The notes beneath the pieces were generated by a model, which saw only the letters and a list, made by a program, of their open reading frames with translations, did no database searches and was not told the origin of the DNA. Made by a program: the position numbers and the translations under genes. This document shows positions 1 through 11,961 of a DNA stretch of 64,000 nucleotides, piece after piece. This stretch comes from Melitaea cinxia (lineage: Eukaryota; Arthropoda; Insecta; Lepidoptera; Nymphalidae): positions 3,658,508 to 3,722,507 of the forward strand of contig NC_059408.1 of assembly GCF_905220565.1 (NCBI RefSeq), given 5' to 3'. Positions within the stretch are counted from its first letter, which is position 1; every line of letters starts with the position of its first letter.

Positions 1-950
1 ATATTTCCTTTACCTTACTATATACTTTCTTTCTAAAACTATAGTAAAACATTAATTATCGAACTCTAAACAAAAAAAAAACGACGTAAATAACGTACAT
101 AAACGGTCATCCTTACCTAAGATAAACAACTGTACATATTATACGTACAGAACCCCCCACTAGAAGGAACGCAGTTAGGAGTCAAACACGTTATATTATT
201 TATTTATATATTCATAAATATTACTTTTACTAGTAGTTAATGTACTAGTACTTCACAAATAGGTACATATACTTGATTAATAAAATACAATGTGCAGAGC
301 GAAGTGCATTTTCTGTTATATACGGCGTAATTGTTTTCATCGATAAAAGCGCACTGTTGAAGCAGCATGACTTTCATAAAAGCTCTGTAAATACTTTGCC
401 GCGTCACCGAATTTTATCGTAGAGTTGTAACGCTGTTACACCTAAATATTTAAACGACAGCTTTGTATATGAACAAGTGATTTAGAACAAGTCGATAACT
501 TCGTAACCTCGTTTTAAGTAAGCCTATATAACGCCTACTTAAAAGTTATAGAGCAACCGATGCTTTTTTTAATATTCTAGTTTACCTGTAAAATATTAAT
601 TTGATTTATGTGTAGATAAGGATTACGTGCCGTTGTTATTTGATACTTTTGAAGTAAAATTTCTTTAAGCACGATGGACTTGAGGAGTAAGCTGGTGAAT
701 GTGTGATGAGAGTGTGAAGTGTGATAGGGCCAAGCGAACGGAAGTTGAGAGGGAGATGTAAGTTAGTGAAGATAGAAAGAGAGAGAGTTACGTTTCGTAA
801 GTTTTACCTCAGTCGTGTGGTCTAATGCACACTCGTTTTTTAAATAACAAAATGTTATTGACCGGTCATCAGTCCAGTTTGTCTGATCATAAATTAATTT
901 ATAAGCTTACAAAATATAATCAAACGGTTAGAATTTTTTTTTATATCACC
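1..950. other. AT-rich non-coding DNA, nothing recognised
   Basis: No ORF with protein-like composition and no repeat that I recognise. A purine-rich GAGAG-type stretch lies near 700-790. The short ORF starting at 825 runs into the G repeat and is not a gene. Confidence 0.5.
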
Positions 951-1209
951 AGGTCGGCAAACAAGTGTACGGCTCACCTGATGGTAAGAGATTACCATAG
1001 CTTATAGACGCCTACAACACCAGAAGCATCGAAAGCGCGTTGCCGACCCAATCCCCAGGAGCTCTGGTCACCTTACTCACCAACAGGAACACAATATTGC
1101 TTGAAAACAGTATTATTTAGCTGTGGTCTTCTGTAAGGTCGAGGTACTACCCCAGTCGGGCTGCTCCATATTTTGAGCAGGATATTTCCTGCTGAGCCCT
1201 ACCTCAGTT
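951..1209 (+). repeat. G-family interspersed repeat, near full length
   Basis: It starts AGGTCGGCAAACAAG and ends at CCTACCTCAGTTA. Five other copies or pieces of the family occur here (29072, 30533, 47768, 48974, 62413), in both orientations, so it is clearly an interspersed mobile repeat. The first ~105 bp begin GGTCGGC and close with GCCGACC, so that part can fold back. I see no tRNA-like A and B boxes, so its class (SINE, MITE or other) is not settled. I recognise it as a common lepidopteran repeat, but a formal family name needs a library search. Confidence 0.75.
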
Positions 1210-1810
1210 AAAATAGAATACTATTTTTATAGGAGCTCTTAATTTCTTTATGAGGAACACCTTTTTAAAACACTCTTAGCAATAACCAATAAGATAAACA
1301 ATTATAAAAATATTTATTTCATTTGTTTGGTATCTAGATGCCTATATAATAATTTAAAATTAACATAACATATTTTCAAATATGACAGCTACATATACAC
1401 ATATAATCGCCAGTTTTCTCTCAAGTTCAGTTCAAGTTTAATGAGCGTGTAATTGTTAGAAAAGCTTCGATGCATCTCGTTACCGTAACACGCCATTGAC
1501 AGAATGGCGACAGAATCAATTTACACTGACACAGAGAGATGAAAAGGAAGTTTCAATTCCACCTCACGGTTTGGTAAGGCGAGGGAAATTCACGAAATGA
1601 TCAAGAGTTTTCAACCCTACGAGATTTTAATAGACGTTTGGCTGCATCGTCTTTCTTTCGTGTCCATTCGCGTGCATTCGGTTGAATCCGCTGTTTAAAG
1701 CTCCGAGGAAGAAAGAAATTCAAACGTCGCAAAATAAAAATATAAAAATTCTGTTCAGAAAGTTTTTCTAAGCTTAATCTTTTTAAAATCAATTCAATTT
1801 GTTTGTAATA
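1210..1810. other. AT-rich non-coding DNA
   Basis: Nothing gene-like. The minus-strand ORF at 1601-1831 is low-complexity and Lys/Arg-rich, with no family signature. Confidence 0.5.
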
Positions 1811-1918
1811 TTTTTTGTGTAATACCCACACACGAGGAAATTATAAACATTTTTAATACATAAACAAAAATACCGACCGTTCTAGCGGGGATCGAACCCA
1901 CACCTCCAGCTCACCGTA
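1811..1918 (+). repeat. Divergent, truncated copy of the tRNA-core element (copy 5)
   Basis: It matches the left half of the better copies at 6376 and 34484 in order: TTTTGTGTAATACCCACACA, TAAACATTTTT, GACCGTTCTAGCGGGGATCGA, then CACCTCC. The antisense tRNA T-arm is readable but the rest of the cloverleaf is lost after about 1918. It is the oldest-looking member in the window, judged by mismatches seen by eye. Confidence 0.6.
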
Positions 1919-2689
1919 TAAGTTCAATTCAATTTATTATTTTATTTGTAAAATTACAACTTAGCTTTATTTATTTTCACATTCTTTTAAAAATTCGTTT
2001 CTCGGTGTTGGGATTACAACAATTCAAGTGAAATAATGTTGCAGAGAAAGAAACTAAATTATTTAATCTCTAATTATAATAATAAATTTAAATTATTATT
2101 TGATTGTATAATACAATCTTATTTAATCTAAATGAATTTAAACAATATATAAGATACATATACGATTAGAATTTAATGTAAAAGTACGAAACCCTTTTAA
2201 AAACGCACAATACGTACCCTTCAACTCCTAAATATAATAAAGGCCGGTAAGATAATATTTTGACGAGAGATGGTTCGCTTTTAAAGCGAGGCGAGAGCAC
2301 TAGAGGTAGAGCCAACTTAGTATTTGCATATTCAAACCACTCGATGTTATACCGTGTCGGCGAATTTTATGTCCACAGCGGTTTCGAGATTTTCACGTTC
2401 TGAGGGGATGAAACGTGTCTTCACAAGGTCTAACAAGTCGACTTGTTTGTTGTACAACATTTAACAAGATATGTGTATTTATGTAAAGCTTGATTCTAGA
2501 ATATTTTTCGAAGTTGCTAGAATGCATTTTGGTTTGGACGAAATGTGTTTAAACATATTTTACACTAAGTGTAGAGTAAACACAGATTTCAACTCTATTT
2601 ATTCGACTTAAAAAAAGGTTTTATTTTCGGGTGGCACCTGTTTCTTTATATATTTTGTACTCGTATGTATGTATATCAGCAGTATGAAA

Positions 2690-2762
2690 GCAGCGTTTTC
2701 GGTGCGACAAGGTCAGCCAGGTTGGTGACCGCAGGGCTAGCTTTGTCGCCCCGAAGACGCTG
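2690..2762. repeat. S1 retroposon pieces in head-to-head foldback
   Basis: A 21-bp S1 fragment on the plus strand (GCAGCGTTTTCGGTGCGACAA) is followed immediately by a longer minus-strand piece of the same S1 region (2711-2762). The two can pair at CAGCGTYTTCGG/GACAAAG. It is a rearranged remnant rather than a whole insertion. Confidence 0.65.
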
Positions 2763-2835
2763 AATGCTGAAAAATATCTTAACTAGCTGCTGGAAATTGA
2801 GATTTTTTAAAATATGCTATTTAACTTTGTACCCG

Positions 2836-2952
2836 CTTCAGCCTGTAATATCCCACAGCTGGGCATAGGCCTATTTCCCCATGTAATATAATAAATCTAT
2901 ATCCATATAATTAATCCACCGCGCTGCTCCAATGCGGGTTGGCGGATAACTT
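2836..2952 (-). repeat. T-family SINE, 3' part only
   Basis: On the minus strand it ends GGCCTATGCCCAGCTGTGGG...ATTACAGGCTGAAGCG, the same tail as the full T copy at 27627. The tRNA-like head is missing (5' truncated). The centre carries a small AT-rich insertion or expansion near 2885-2915. Confidence 0.7.
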
Positions 2953-3743
2953 TGTACCCAAAACTATTAATTTAAGTGAATGAAATTACCCTCACAATAT
3001 ACAGTCGTTTGTTCTTGTACTAATATCGACCAAAATTTCCATATTAAAACTTAGAGGCCCAACTTCTAACAGTTTTGGTACGAATTAAAAAAAAATAACT
3101 AAATTTAGACAATATATAATTACGTAGCATTTGAGAAACGTATAGAATTATATTTTCTGTAGCATATAAACTATTTCTACTCGGTAGGCGGTGCGGCTTC
3201 AACTACGCCGGTCCAGCCAAGTGAACTATTCGCCACTTCGCAGTTGGTACTGTTAGCAGAAAACGTTTAAACTTGTAACAAATGAGTCTTGAGTATTTCA
3301 TTTTACACTTAAATTTTACGCTACTTGTCACGTTGGTACAAAAACTAGTCGATGCGCTAGAGATCTCGGCTATGATCCCCACACATCAAATGAAATAAAA
3401 ATGATCTTTATTCAAACATTTTTAAATCCCTATTTTACAAAACACAATTAAATTCGGAAATGTAATTCTGCAGAGAAGAATTAGTAAGAAACTCAGTGAA
3501 ATGTGTTTGTATAGAGTTATAGACCACACAGCTGTTTGTCGTGATCTGAGCGTTTGTAGTTATGCTATGTGTGTATGTGAGCACCAGATACTGGATTCAC
3601 TACCTGTAGGAGGCCGTTGGGTGTAAAGCATTTATTTATTTTCTATAAAAACATAACTTTGACCTATTACCATGTATATTCTGCTATTTAACTGCCAAGT
3701 TTTACAGCAACCGATGTTGTAGCTAAGCGAAGAGTAACATAAT
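2953..3743. other. AT-rich non-coding DNA
   Basis: No coding or RNA feature recognised. Two short GC-richer stretches (3180-3250 and 3535-3630) resemble nothing that I can name. Confidence 0.45.
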
Positions 3744-4338
3744 TGTGTTTGCTCGCAAACGAAAAAAAAAAACCGACTTCAATTACATCGACAAGTAATA
3801 CAACGTAGATCTACGAAAAAATAGTCAAGCAACTACGCGTTATCAAAGATTACTCAAAAAGTAGTTATCAGATCTCGATAAAATTTATATGTGACTACAT
3901 GATAAACATCAGCTATCGATTAAATTAAAAATTATCAAAATCGGTACACCCAGTAAAAAGTTATTGCAGATTTTCGAGTTTCCCTCGATTTCTCTGGGAT
4001 CCCATCATCAAATCCTGGTTTCCTTATCATGGTACCAATATCCCCTTTCCAACAAAAAAAAAATTATCAAAATCGGTACATCCAGTAGAAAGTTATGCGG
4101 TATAATACAAGGTCGACGAAAAAAGCGTCAATTAAAAACGCATTATTAAATATAACTCGAAAAGTAGTTGTTAGATCTCAAATAAATTTAAATGGGACCA
4201 ATTGGCACACACCACCTTTCGATTAAAACAAAATTTGTCGAAATCGGTCTACCCGGTCAAAAGTTCTGATGAAACATACATTAAAAAAAATTACAGTCGA
4301 ATTGAGAACCTCCTCTTTTTTGGAAGTCGGTTAAAAAA
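3744..4338. repeat. M-family repeat with inverted ends, longest copy
   Basis: After a GCTCGCAAACG lead-in, the element starts AACCGACTTCAATTACATCG and ends with GGAAGTCGGTT, so its ends are inverted (ACCGACTTC/GAAGTCGGT). The internal phrases 'AAAATCGGTACACCCAGTA' and 'AAAATCGGTACATCCAGTA' are near-duplicate modules. Shorter copies lie at 32866 and 39741. The structure fits a non-autonomous element (MITE-like or Helitron-like). No transposase ORF is present. Confidence 0.65.
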
Positions 4339-6375
4339 CATCTATCAATCAACCTTTCACATGTAAAATTTTAGTAGTAAGCACTTTTTCTTACTAGCGG
4401 TACAAAATAGGAATATACATGGGATGTAAGCAGAACTCGGGATCAAATAAATTATTCCCACGTTGTATTGTGTAGGACTTCCGTGAAATAATTAACTAGT
4501 TAATGTCGATGTGAGCGCGCTCGGAACAACTCTGAAACCAAGAGTATCTCAGAAATAGTTGTATGACTTTAAACCATTTAACAAATTATCAGCAATGTTT
4601 AGTTATACTAATAAATTATTTATTAGTATATGGCTCCAAATACAGCCATTTTGATATTTTATTATCAACGTCTTTAGGTTAAGTAAAGATACATGACAAT
4701 ACAGTTCAAATTTTAAAGAAACGTTATTGAGCAGGAAATTAAAAGAGAAAATTAATAATTTTACAAATAACCTATTAAGTAGTAGAAGTCTTGTTTAAAA
4801 ATATATTTATTGCATGCAAGAAGGCAGACTATTGTTGTTTAAAGTACGCGCACAATCTCTCTAAGCCACCGCGTCTCCTGTTAGAAGCGTTACAGAATTT
4901 TTTTAGTGAATATACCTTACAAAAAGAAGCAAAACTATACATAAAACATTTGTAGCACCACTGGTTTTAACTGTACGATGATGAAATAGACAATCAACTC
5001 TTTTATAAATATACACCTCAGGAATAAAATAATATAAAGTACTTCGAGAAATATTTATTTGCGCACGGCAATGTGCTCCAAATTTCATATTTAAAGGTAT
5101 TTTTTGTATTTGTCTCACGTAGCGAATTAATGGCACCTCATAGACCGGGATAAATCTAGATAGCCGAACATATTGGGGGGACTTAAGGATTCAACACAGT
5201 GACGACAATGCGGTAGAGTTGACTTTGTATTTAGCATCGATCGTCTGAATATGCTGTTATAAAATTACAATTAGCAAGTGATCATGACTAGTTAAAATCC
5301 TCTTAACTACTTACGTAACTTAAGCGTTACTAGAATATAAGAGAACATATACGAGTAAGTATTATAAGATTTAACAGATTTACATATCTCGTCAAACGAT
5401 CATGAGGTGATAATTATCTTTTAAAACTTTAAGTGACATTCAGCAATCGACAGCGCAATAACAGCTTAGTTATCGTGTTCTTCGTCGCGTAAATAATATA
5501 TAATATAAAAAAAATAATATTACCTATAGTTAAACGTTAAACGTTCATTGAAACGTAACTAAACTTCGTTTAACATGTTCTAATTTAAAAAAAAAATGCG
5601 TCGACTGTATAAGGCCCCACAACAATTACCCTAAAATACTTTCCGCCGCATTTGGTGTGTAAAGATCCTTAGCAGCAAAGATCGTGAGGAGTGTCGATCG
5701 TATAAATTCAGTCGGCGTAAAGGCGAGCGGGGTGGGCTGGCCGACGTGACCGCCTCGGTAATTATAATCCGTTAATTGTGAAAGAAAGGGAGTTTCTCTT
5801 ACTTTTTATCGAGTTAGATAATTTTATTTAAGTACTTAATCTTTCCCTTTATTTACACAAAAGAAAAATCGGATTTGCTGAGCTAAGGCGTTTTATTTAT
5901 GTAGAGCATTTTATGAATACATATTTGTTTTTATATAAAATGCTCAAAATATATTTTTTTAATGTTATTCTTTCAGTAAATATGTCATTAAGTACATGCA
6001 AGCGTAAATTTGCGTTTATGCGCAAATTAAATAAACGTTTTATGAAAAGTTAATAATTAAACAACATTTCGAGCCAAAGCTTTATTATCATATCATGTGT
6101 CTGTTCAGGAAACACACCGGAAAAACACAAAAAAAAATATTTATAGAATTTCCAAAATAATTAAAATTATTAAATAATAAATAATAAATATTCCCGCGTA
6201 CTTTTTGAAGCTTTTTTTACTCGCACAAACTCCTATCTGACCTCTGAGTAAGCAATATGGTTCGTGGTAGCATATAATATATATTGTATTATATCAAGTG
6301 TTAAACACATTCCTGGTATTTATGCTTATATTATAAAAAAGGGAAATATAAAAAAGTTTTTAACTAAAATCTGAT
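4339..6375. other. Non-coding DNA with a small GC-rich patch
   Basis: Mostly AT-rich. The stretch at 5640-5780 is distinctly richer in G+C and CpG than its surroundings (GGCGAGCGGGGTGGGCTGGC region) and contains no ORF, so it could be a conserved non-coding element. No repeat family recognised. Confidence 0.4.
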
Positions 6376-6765
6376 ATATGTACGATTTTATTTTTGTGTT
6401 TACCCACACATTAGGGATTCTAAACATTTTTTGAATATCATATCAAAAATTGACCGCTCCAGCGGGGTTCGAACCCGCGTCTCCGACTGACCGTGTCGGC
6501 GCTCTAGCCAATTAAGCTATGGAACGATGTACCCGCCAGAGCGAAATTCTTGATATGATGATTTTTATTTTCAGTTTAAGCGAACCGTGGCGCCGTCTAT
6601 AGTGAGTTCTTTTACAGAGACCCGTAACTATTCAAAGTTTCATATTACAATGAAAATCTTTTGACAGGAGACGACACCATGCTATTCTTAATATGTACGA
6701 TTTTATTTTTGTGTTTACCCACACATTAGGGATTCTAAACATTTTTTGAATATCATATCAAAAAT
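6376..6765 (+). mobile_element. tRNA-core element with 75-bp terminal direct repeats (copy 1)
   Basis: Two identical 75-bp blocks (6376-6450 and 6691-6765) flank a 240-bp interior. The interior begins with the complement of a full tRNA-like sequence (6454-6526), followed by AAATTCTTGATATGATGATT, which is inverted relative to the block end ATCATATCAAAAAT. The remainder (about 6580-6690) is unique to this copy. Direct flanking repeats followed by a tRNA complement recall an LTR plus primer-binding site. However, the tRNA complement spans the whole tRNA, the expected TGG is TGA, and I see no polypurine tract. I cannot find a clear target-site duplication. The family relation to copies 2-5 is certain; the mechanism is not. 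Confidence 0.7.
6454..6526 (-). other. tRNA-like cloverleaf inside copy 1
   Basis: The minus strand gives 73 nt that fold as a complete cloverleaf: acceptor CGTTCCA/TGGAGCG (7 bp with one G-T), D arm GCT...AGC, anticodon stem CCGAC/GTCGG, and T arm GCGGG-TTCGAAC-CCCGC. Box B (GGTTCGAACC) is canonical and also a palindrome. The seven-base anticodon loop ACGGTCA lacks the universal T33, so it is probably a mobile-element module rather than a working tRNA gene. Confidence 0.7.
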
Positions 6766-7611
6766 AAACCTAAAAATAAAGCTATATTTTTTAAAATTCA
6801 AAGATTTAACGATAATATGCATTTCAGTTGTTAAAAGTACGAGAAACAGAAAAGGATAGCGTACATCCCATAAAATCGTAAGTAAAAAATATCCAAAGTG
6901 CGGCTAATCCTTTTGAGGGCTGAACTTCTCCAAAGACGAAACCACTACCGAAGCTAATTACTTAAAATTGATTTCCACATTCTCAAATTATAATCTTCAG
7001 CGACCGATCCGCATCATCCAAACATTCTAAACTCATTACAAAGTTTAATTCTACCGAGTCGAGTTTATTTGTTCGTATCGCGCCAAGTACTCACAAAGTA
7101 ATTAGGTTATATGATGCTACGATACTTGCCGAATAGCTTCCGATTTTACTTGGATCGAATCCAGTTTGACCTTAATAATTCTTGGTACTAACTACATATA
7201 TTTTTTTCTAAAAAGGATCATACTGTTAATTTATATGTATTCATATCCTACGTATAATATCTTATTTTATTTTTATTAATCTATTTGTATAAGTAGCTTA
7301 GTATTTGAAAAGAACTATCTGAAAGATTTGAAACCGTCAAGTGAGACATGTCACCAAGTAAGGATCTGTTCTCCTTAACAAGAGATGGATTGCAAGCTTT
7401 TTGATCTCTTAATATACTATATAGCTCCACCGCGGGATGGCGAATAACTTTCCTAAAAATAATATCCGTCATTATCACGTGTACACAACGGCGACTTGCG
7501 TAGATGAGGCATCGTGGCGAGGACCGCAAAAACAAACACCCATATATATGATAGAAATATCCAATCATGTCACTGTTAATGAAACAAATATACCAGAAAG
7601 ATCGTAAATAA
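6766..7611. other. AT-rich non-coding DNA
   Basis: The minus-strand ORF at 7281-7622 (113 codons) has no recognisable domain, and its 5' end overlaps the S1 fragment. I do not call it a gene. No other feature seen. Confidence 0.45.
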
Positions 7612-7750
7612 TAAATCATCACATCATCACATCATCACAGCAGCCTTTCGCAGTCCACTATTGGACATAGGCCTCCACAAGTTTACGCCAAAAATGGCGT
7701 GATCTCATAGTTTTGCCCATAGTCACCACGCTGGGCATGCGGGTTGCCAC
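7612..7750 (-). repeat. S1 retroposon, 5'-truncated, minus strand
   Basis: It reads, on the minus strand, from the AACCCGCATGCCCAGCG region through CACGCCATTTTTGGCG and GTGGAGGCCTATGTCCA to a GATGATGTGATGATG tail. Only the 3' ~130 bp remain, as expected for incomplete reverse transcription. The tail abuts a simple (CATCA)n tract. Confidence 0.75.
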
Positions 7751-8063
7751 CTTATAAATAAATGAAGTAAATTAAGAAATTCTTTAATATCAATTTTAAT
7801 TTTACCAAGTTCTTTTAATAAAATAATTCAATGAGTAAACTAAATGGGTTGTTTGGAAGAAATGGCTAATTAGCCATAAGTCCGCCCATTGTACTTCACT
7901 GTCTGTAACTATCTTTATGATTTTTTGCAATATATTTGTGGTGTACAATGAAGTATAAAAAAAAAAAAAAAAAAAAAATTTGAACTTAATGTTAATTTTA
8001 ATTTTAGTTGACTATTTAAATTGGTACAGAAATCAATTTTAATTAATTAACAAAGTCAGTAGG
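7751..8063. other. AT-rich spacer with poly(A) tract
   Basis: A long A run at about 7957-7978 could be the tail of an old retroposon, but the sequence 5' of it is not one that I recognise. Confidence 0.35.
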
Positions 8064-8310
8064 ATACATACATACATATAATCACGCCTCTTTCCCGTAG
8101 GGGTAGGCAGAGACCACTTCTTTCCACTTGCTACGATCCTTACATACTTGTTTCGCTTCATCCACTTTCATTATTCCCTTCATACATGCTCGTCGGTTTA
8201 GGGTACTCTTGACCTGGCCTTTTTTCAAGACGTCCCCGATTTGGTCTTGAAATGTCCGCCTAGGTCTACCCCTTCCAACACTTCCACTCACACTCGCCTT
8301 AAACTTATTA
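8064..8310 (-). pseudogene. 3' end of a LINE: C-terminal reverse-transcriptase ORF fragment
   Basis: The minus-strand frame 8291-8082 encodes 69 residues containing GRGRPRRTFQDQIGDVLKKG, then KSTLNRRACMKGIM, KVCKDRSKWKEVVSAYP and a final GKEA. The GRP-R-x-(F/W) motif followed by D(R)xxW is the usual C-terminus of lepidopteran non-LTR retrotransposon proteins. After the stop comes a short 3' tail ending in (TATG)n repeats (8064-8080), as in elements that end in short tandem repeats rather than poly(A). The copy is 5'-truncated with no RT core. It is a different family from the RTE-like LINE at 43857. Confidence 0.7.
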
Positions 8311-9329
8311 AGTATTGATTAGTTACGTAATGTTATCATAAATTTACAATCGCAATCTTTTTCTTACCACTTTCATGAAGTTATATAAATTAATAATTAT
8401 AGGATCAAGTTCGTCAAAATTATTTTGGTAGCAACTCAAAAATTTAAATGAAATAAATAATTGAGAATGCTGAGCGCTATGGAGGTTTAAATTGTTTCTT
8501 CTTTATCTCATCGACCGGATTAAAGGCAATCTGGGTTGATTCGCAAATAAACTTTACAAAAATAGAGCAGGACCCGCCCGAACTTTTCTTAAACTTAACT
8601 AAATATTGTATTCCCTTTGATTATTTAGTTGAAACATATGTTTAGTAGAGTTTTTGTTATTATGTTAAGTATTCTTTTTAACAAATTCCTTCAGTCAATT
8701 TTTCCTTTTTTAAATCAATATCAAACATAAAAATAATTACCCACTTACAAAACTAGCCTAGAATTCAATTAATAAGACTAAACAATAAACCAATTCTTTC
8801 AACAATATCGAAAAATCTCGATCGAGAGGAACCTTTGTAATGAAAATAACAACTCGACGAGTAATTTCTATTTTCCTCGTATAAATGTAAGATCAATTGA
8901 CTCGCGTGCCCGCGACCCAATTTCATCTTAACCGGCTTCAAGTACAGTTGAATTTCCTTCGTCGACGGTTTGCGAACGATGGAGAACAAGTGATTTTGAA
9001 ATTTATGTTATAAATATTAAAGTCGAATTTTTAATAGTATCAGCAGAGTGTGAACTTGTTGCTGATAGATAGGATCTGGCGCGAGATAGGTCTTGGGGAC
9101 TGTGCGCTCCAAGTATTTGATCGCTTTCGAATGACCACCTTTCGTTGTCGATAAAATCTTCAATAACATAAAATTATTATAATTAACTTTTACGTTTGAC
9201 GTGCGTTTTATATTAAAATTTAGTATTGCTTATTTATCCGTATTGTCGGATTTGTTTATTAATGATTTATATGACAAAATATGTCCAATTGTACCCAAAT
9301 AAAAGTACTGCTTGCAAAGAAGCCTGCCA
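8311..9329. other. Non-coding DNA; one short unexplained ORF
   Basis: Minus-strand ORF 8765-8989 (74 codons) has a less AT-biased composition than its neighbours, but no motif or splice context that would make it a gene. Otherwise nothing recognised. Confidence 0.35.
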
Positions 9330-9483
9330 ATTACAATGAAATAACTTTTTCGGATTTTATCGCGGTTTATTAAGTTTTTTAGATGCCCAACGTACCGGAT
9401 ACTTTGGCGAACCATGGTGATGGAAGGAATGTCCTAAAACCAAAATAAGCCGCTAAAATCCGAAAAAGTTGCTTCATTGTAAT
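9330..9483. repeat. Inverted-repeat element with 30-bp arms
   Basis: The arms at 9330-9359 and 9454-9483 are reverse complements apart from two or three differences, and pairing continues inward (CGCGGTTTATT versus AATAAGCCGC). The arm core CTTTTTCGGATTTTA recurs at 21513-21546 in one orientation, so this is a dispersed family. It is short and non-coding, MITE-like. Confidence 0.65.
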
Positions 9484-11961
9484 GAGTGAAATTCGCGTAA
9501 ACATTAGAAAGCCTGCTAATGCTTGTTAATACAAAGACTAAATAAACCATAAGAAAACATCTTGTTCATTTCGTAACCATTATTATTAGCGTGCGATTAG
9601 ACTGACATTTCGTAGAGTCCATATTTCAGGCAGTAGTTATTCAAAGTTGCTGTCAAGTCGGACAATACACACCGAAATGGGTTGGGTCCCCAGCCACTAA
9701 TATGTTACGGGCACATGTTTGTGACTTGAATTTCAAAGGTAACTTCTCTCCCAGTAATATAGACGACTAGACATCTCACACGGATCCAGTTATTACTACA
9801 CTCAATCAGATAAAACGAACTTGTAACATTATTTACATGCCCCGTTTCTGATCATATGGGTCTTCTTCTCTCTATAGTAGAAGAATCGGAGCTGAATCCA
9901 CAACACAGCTCCACTGCGGATAACCGGACATATTTCCAGTTACAAGTTAAGATTGCTATGTAACTATATATAGTTATCTAGGATAACAATCGGGACCGAA
10001 AGCTTGACGTACTCTTCGTGGCACAGAGGAGTTGTGGGTGGTCACAAAACGTGATATAAATAAATAAGTTTAAAATATAGTCACAGCCTTTTGTATCATT
10101 TGCAGATATAAGGTAGATAGCTTGATGTCTGTATTTTAAGAAACAACTGACTGATGTATTAAATTATACATATATAAATATATAAACAATCAAACTCGAA
10201 GCGGTAATCGAAAACAACCAAACCCTGCAGCAGGAGGCCTGGCAACGGTTAACAGCTCCAACCAAAAAAATATAATATTATATAACACCTTCTTTACGTA
10301 TCAATATATAATATCATACAAAAAACACTTTTTTTACAAAACAAACTGTATGAGATGAATGACTCTCTGTAAATAATAAACCCGCGAGGTTTTCGTAGAA
10401 CTTAAATTGAAAAAATCACGTATTCGTTATGTATTCTTATGCCAATGAATTATAAAAATATAGTGGTAAACAATTAAATTAATTATGCTTTGTGATATTA
10501 GTTTTCGTATAGATATGCTGTTCTGACGACGAGTTGAGCTTGCGCGGTTTCTCTGGTTTTACCTAAGTTCGGGCTAGTTTTCGTTGACATGTATAGAGCT
10601 TGTACGTGACATTTATAACATTTTAGAACGTGCCTTTGCTATTCGAGACACTTATTCTTATATATATGTAGGTATTATACTTATGTAGCATATTTAAAAT
10701 TAGCAATCCTTTGAAACTATAGATATATACGTTCAATTTATAATAATCGCCTTACGATAAGTATATATAAATAATATAAATTATTATTATAAATTATTAC
10801 CATTAAAAAAGTCGTGGTTAAATTAAGCTAATGGACGTATTTTTTATTTAATAAAAAAAATCAGTCAGAGTTACAAAAAATAATCATAAAGAAAGCAGAT
10901 CCAATCTTACATATTACAATAAAAAATTAAATAACATTACCAAATAATATGATTTTCAAACGCTTATTTAAACGCTCTCTTAAATTATTAAAAAAAAATT
11001 GCAATTCTTTATTACTACACTCAATTCAGATAAAGCGTGAAATAATATTATAAACGTGTCAATAAAATTTTAAACCATATTTTTCGTGGCAATGACACGA
11101 TACTTTTTAATATAATAAAACAACTATCAGAACAAGTTAAACCAAATGAATGAATTTACATTACAATATAAACTCTGTATAATTTAATACAAATATATTA
11201 ACATAGATAAACACATATATTTGTATGACTGTGCTAAACGATGCTGTTGATTAACAAGCCGATTGATATATGCACGATAATTGTTCTAAAGTTGTGTGTA
11301 TAGTGAATCTCGTCACCTGAGCGATTGGCAAACAAATGGATGCTAACATAAAACGAATTATATGTATTTAACAAAAATATTATGTATGTTTTGAATATAA
11401 AATTGTTTAAAATGTATTGTGTTATAAATATATTACTTTTAAAGATTTTCTGAAGTTATTTAAGGGTCATTCAAAGGTTTTTAAAGAAAAACATGTATGA
11501 CATTTACGAATGTCTAATGTGAAAAAAGTTAAGATTAACAAGTGAAGTTTTAAGCTGTTATGTCCTTAAAATATATCGTTCTCAATATTTTAAAATATTT
11601 TTATTATTTATAAATATTTTTTTCATAATATCTACCTACATTTTCCAGAAGTAAATATACATTTACAGACAGCTGTAGTGTACCGCTGTACCGGCCTATT
11701 CTGCTCTTAGGTATAATTATGGTAAGAATATATTGGTACATACTGGATATATCAATTGGTGCCAAGGATTGTATGTAATAATTACGGATGCATCGCTCCG
11801 GGTCAATGCACATCACTCGTCTAATTACATCCTGTCACCAACCGCACACTGTCGACGGTAAACAATGCGGGCCGTTTCCAAACTTTATTAGTTAAAACGT
11901 TTAGCGTAACAAATAGCTATGTATATACGTGCACTACAATATAATTAAAATTGACATTTTA
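9484..11961. other. AT-rich non-coding DNA
   Basis: Nothing gene-like. A possible decayed tRNA-headed SINE scrap lies at about 10190-10255 (AAACTCGAAGCGGTAATCGA ... CTGCAGCAGGAGG). It is too degraded to assign. Confidence 0.4.

Noticed and set aside
6454..6526. A genuine tRNA gene
   Set aside because: The cloverleaf folds, but the loop lacks T33, the same sequence recurs inside other copies of a mobile element, and it lies between element-specific flanks.
6376..6765. Standard LTR retrotransposon or solo LTR pair
   Set aside because: No polypurine tract, no gag/pol, blocks lack TG...CA ends, no target duplication found; kept only as a resemblance.
7281..7622. 113-codon minus-strand ORF
   Set aside because: No domain or splice context; its 5' end runs into the S1 fragment.
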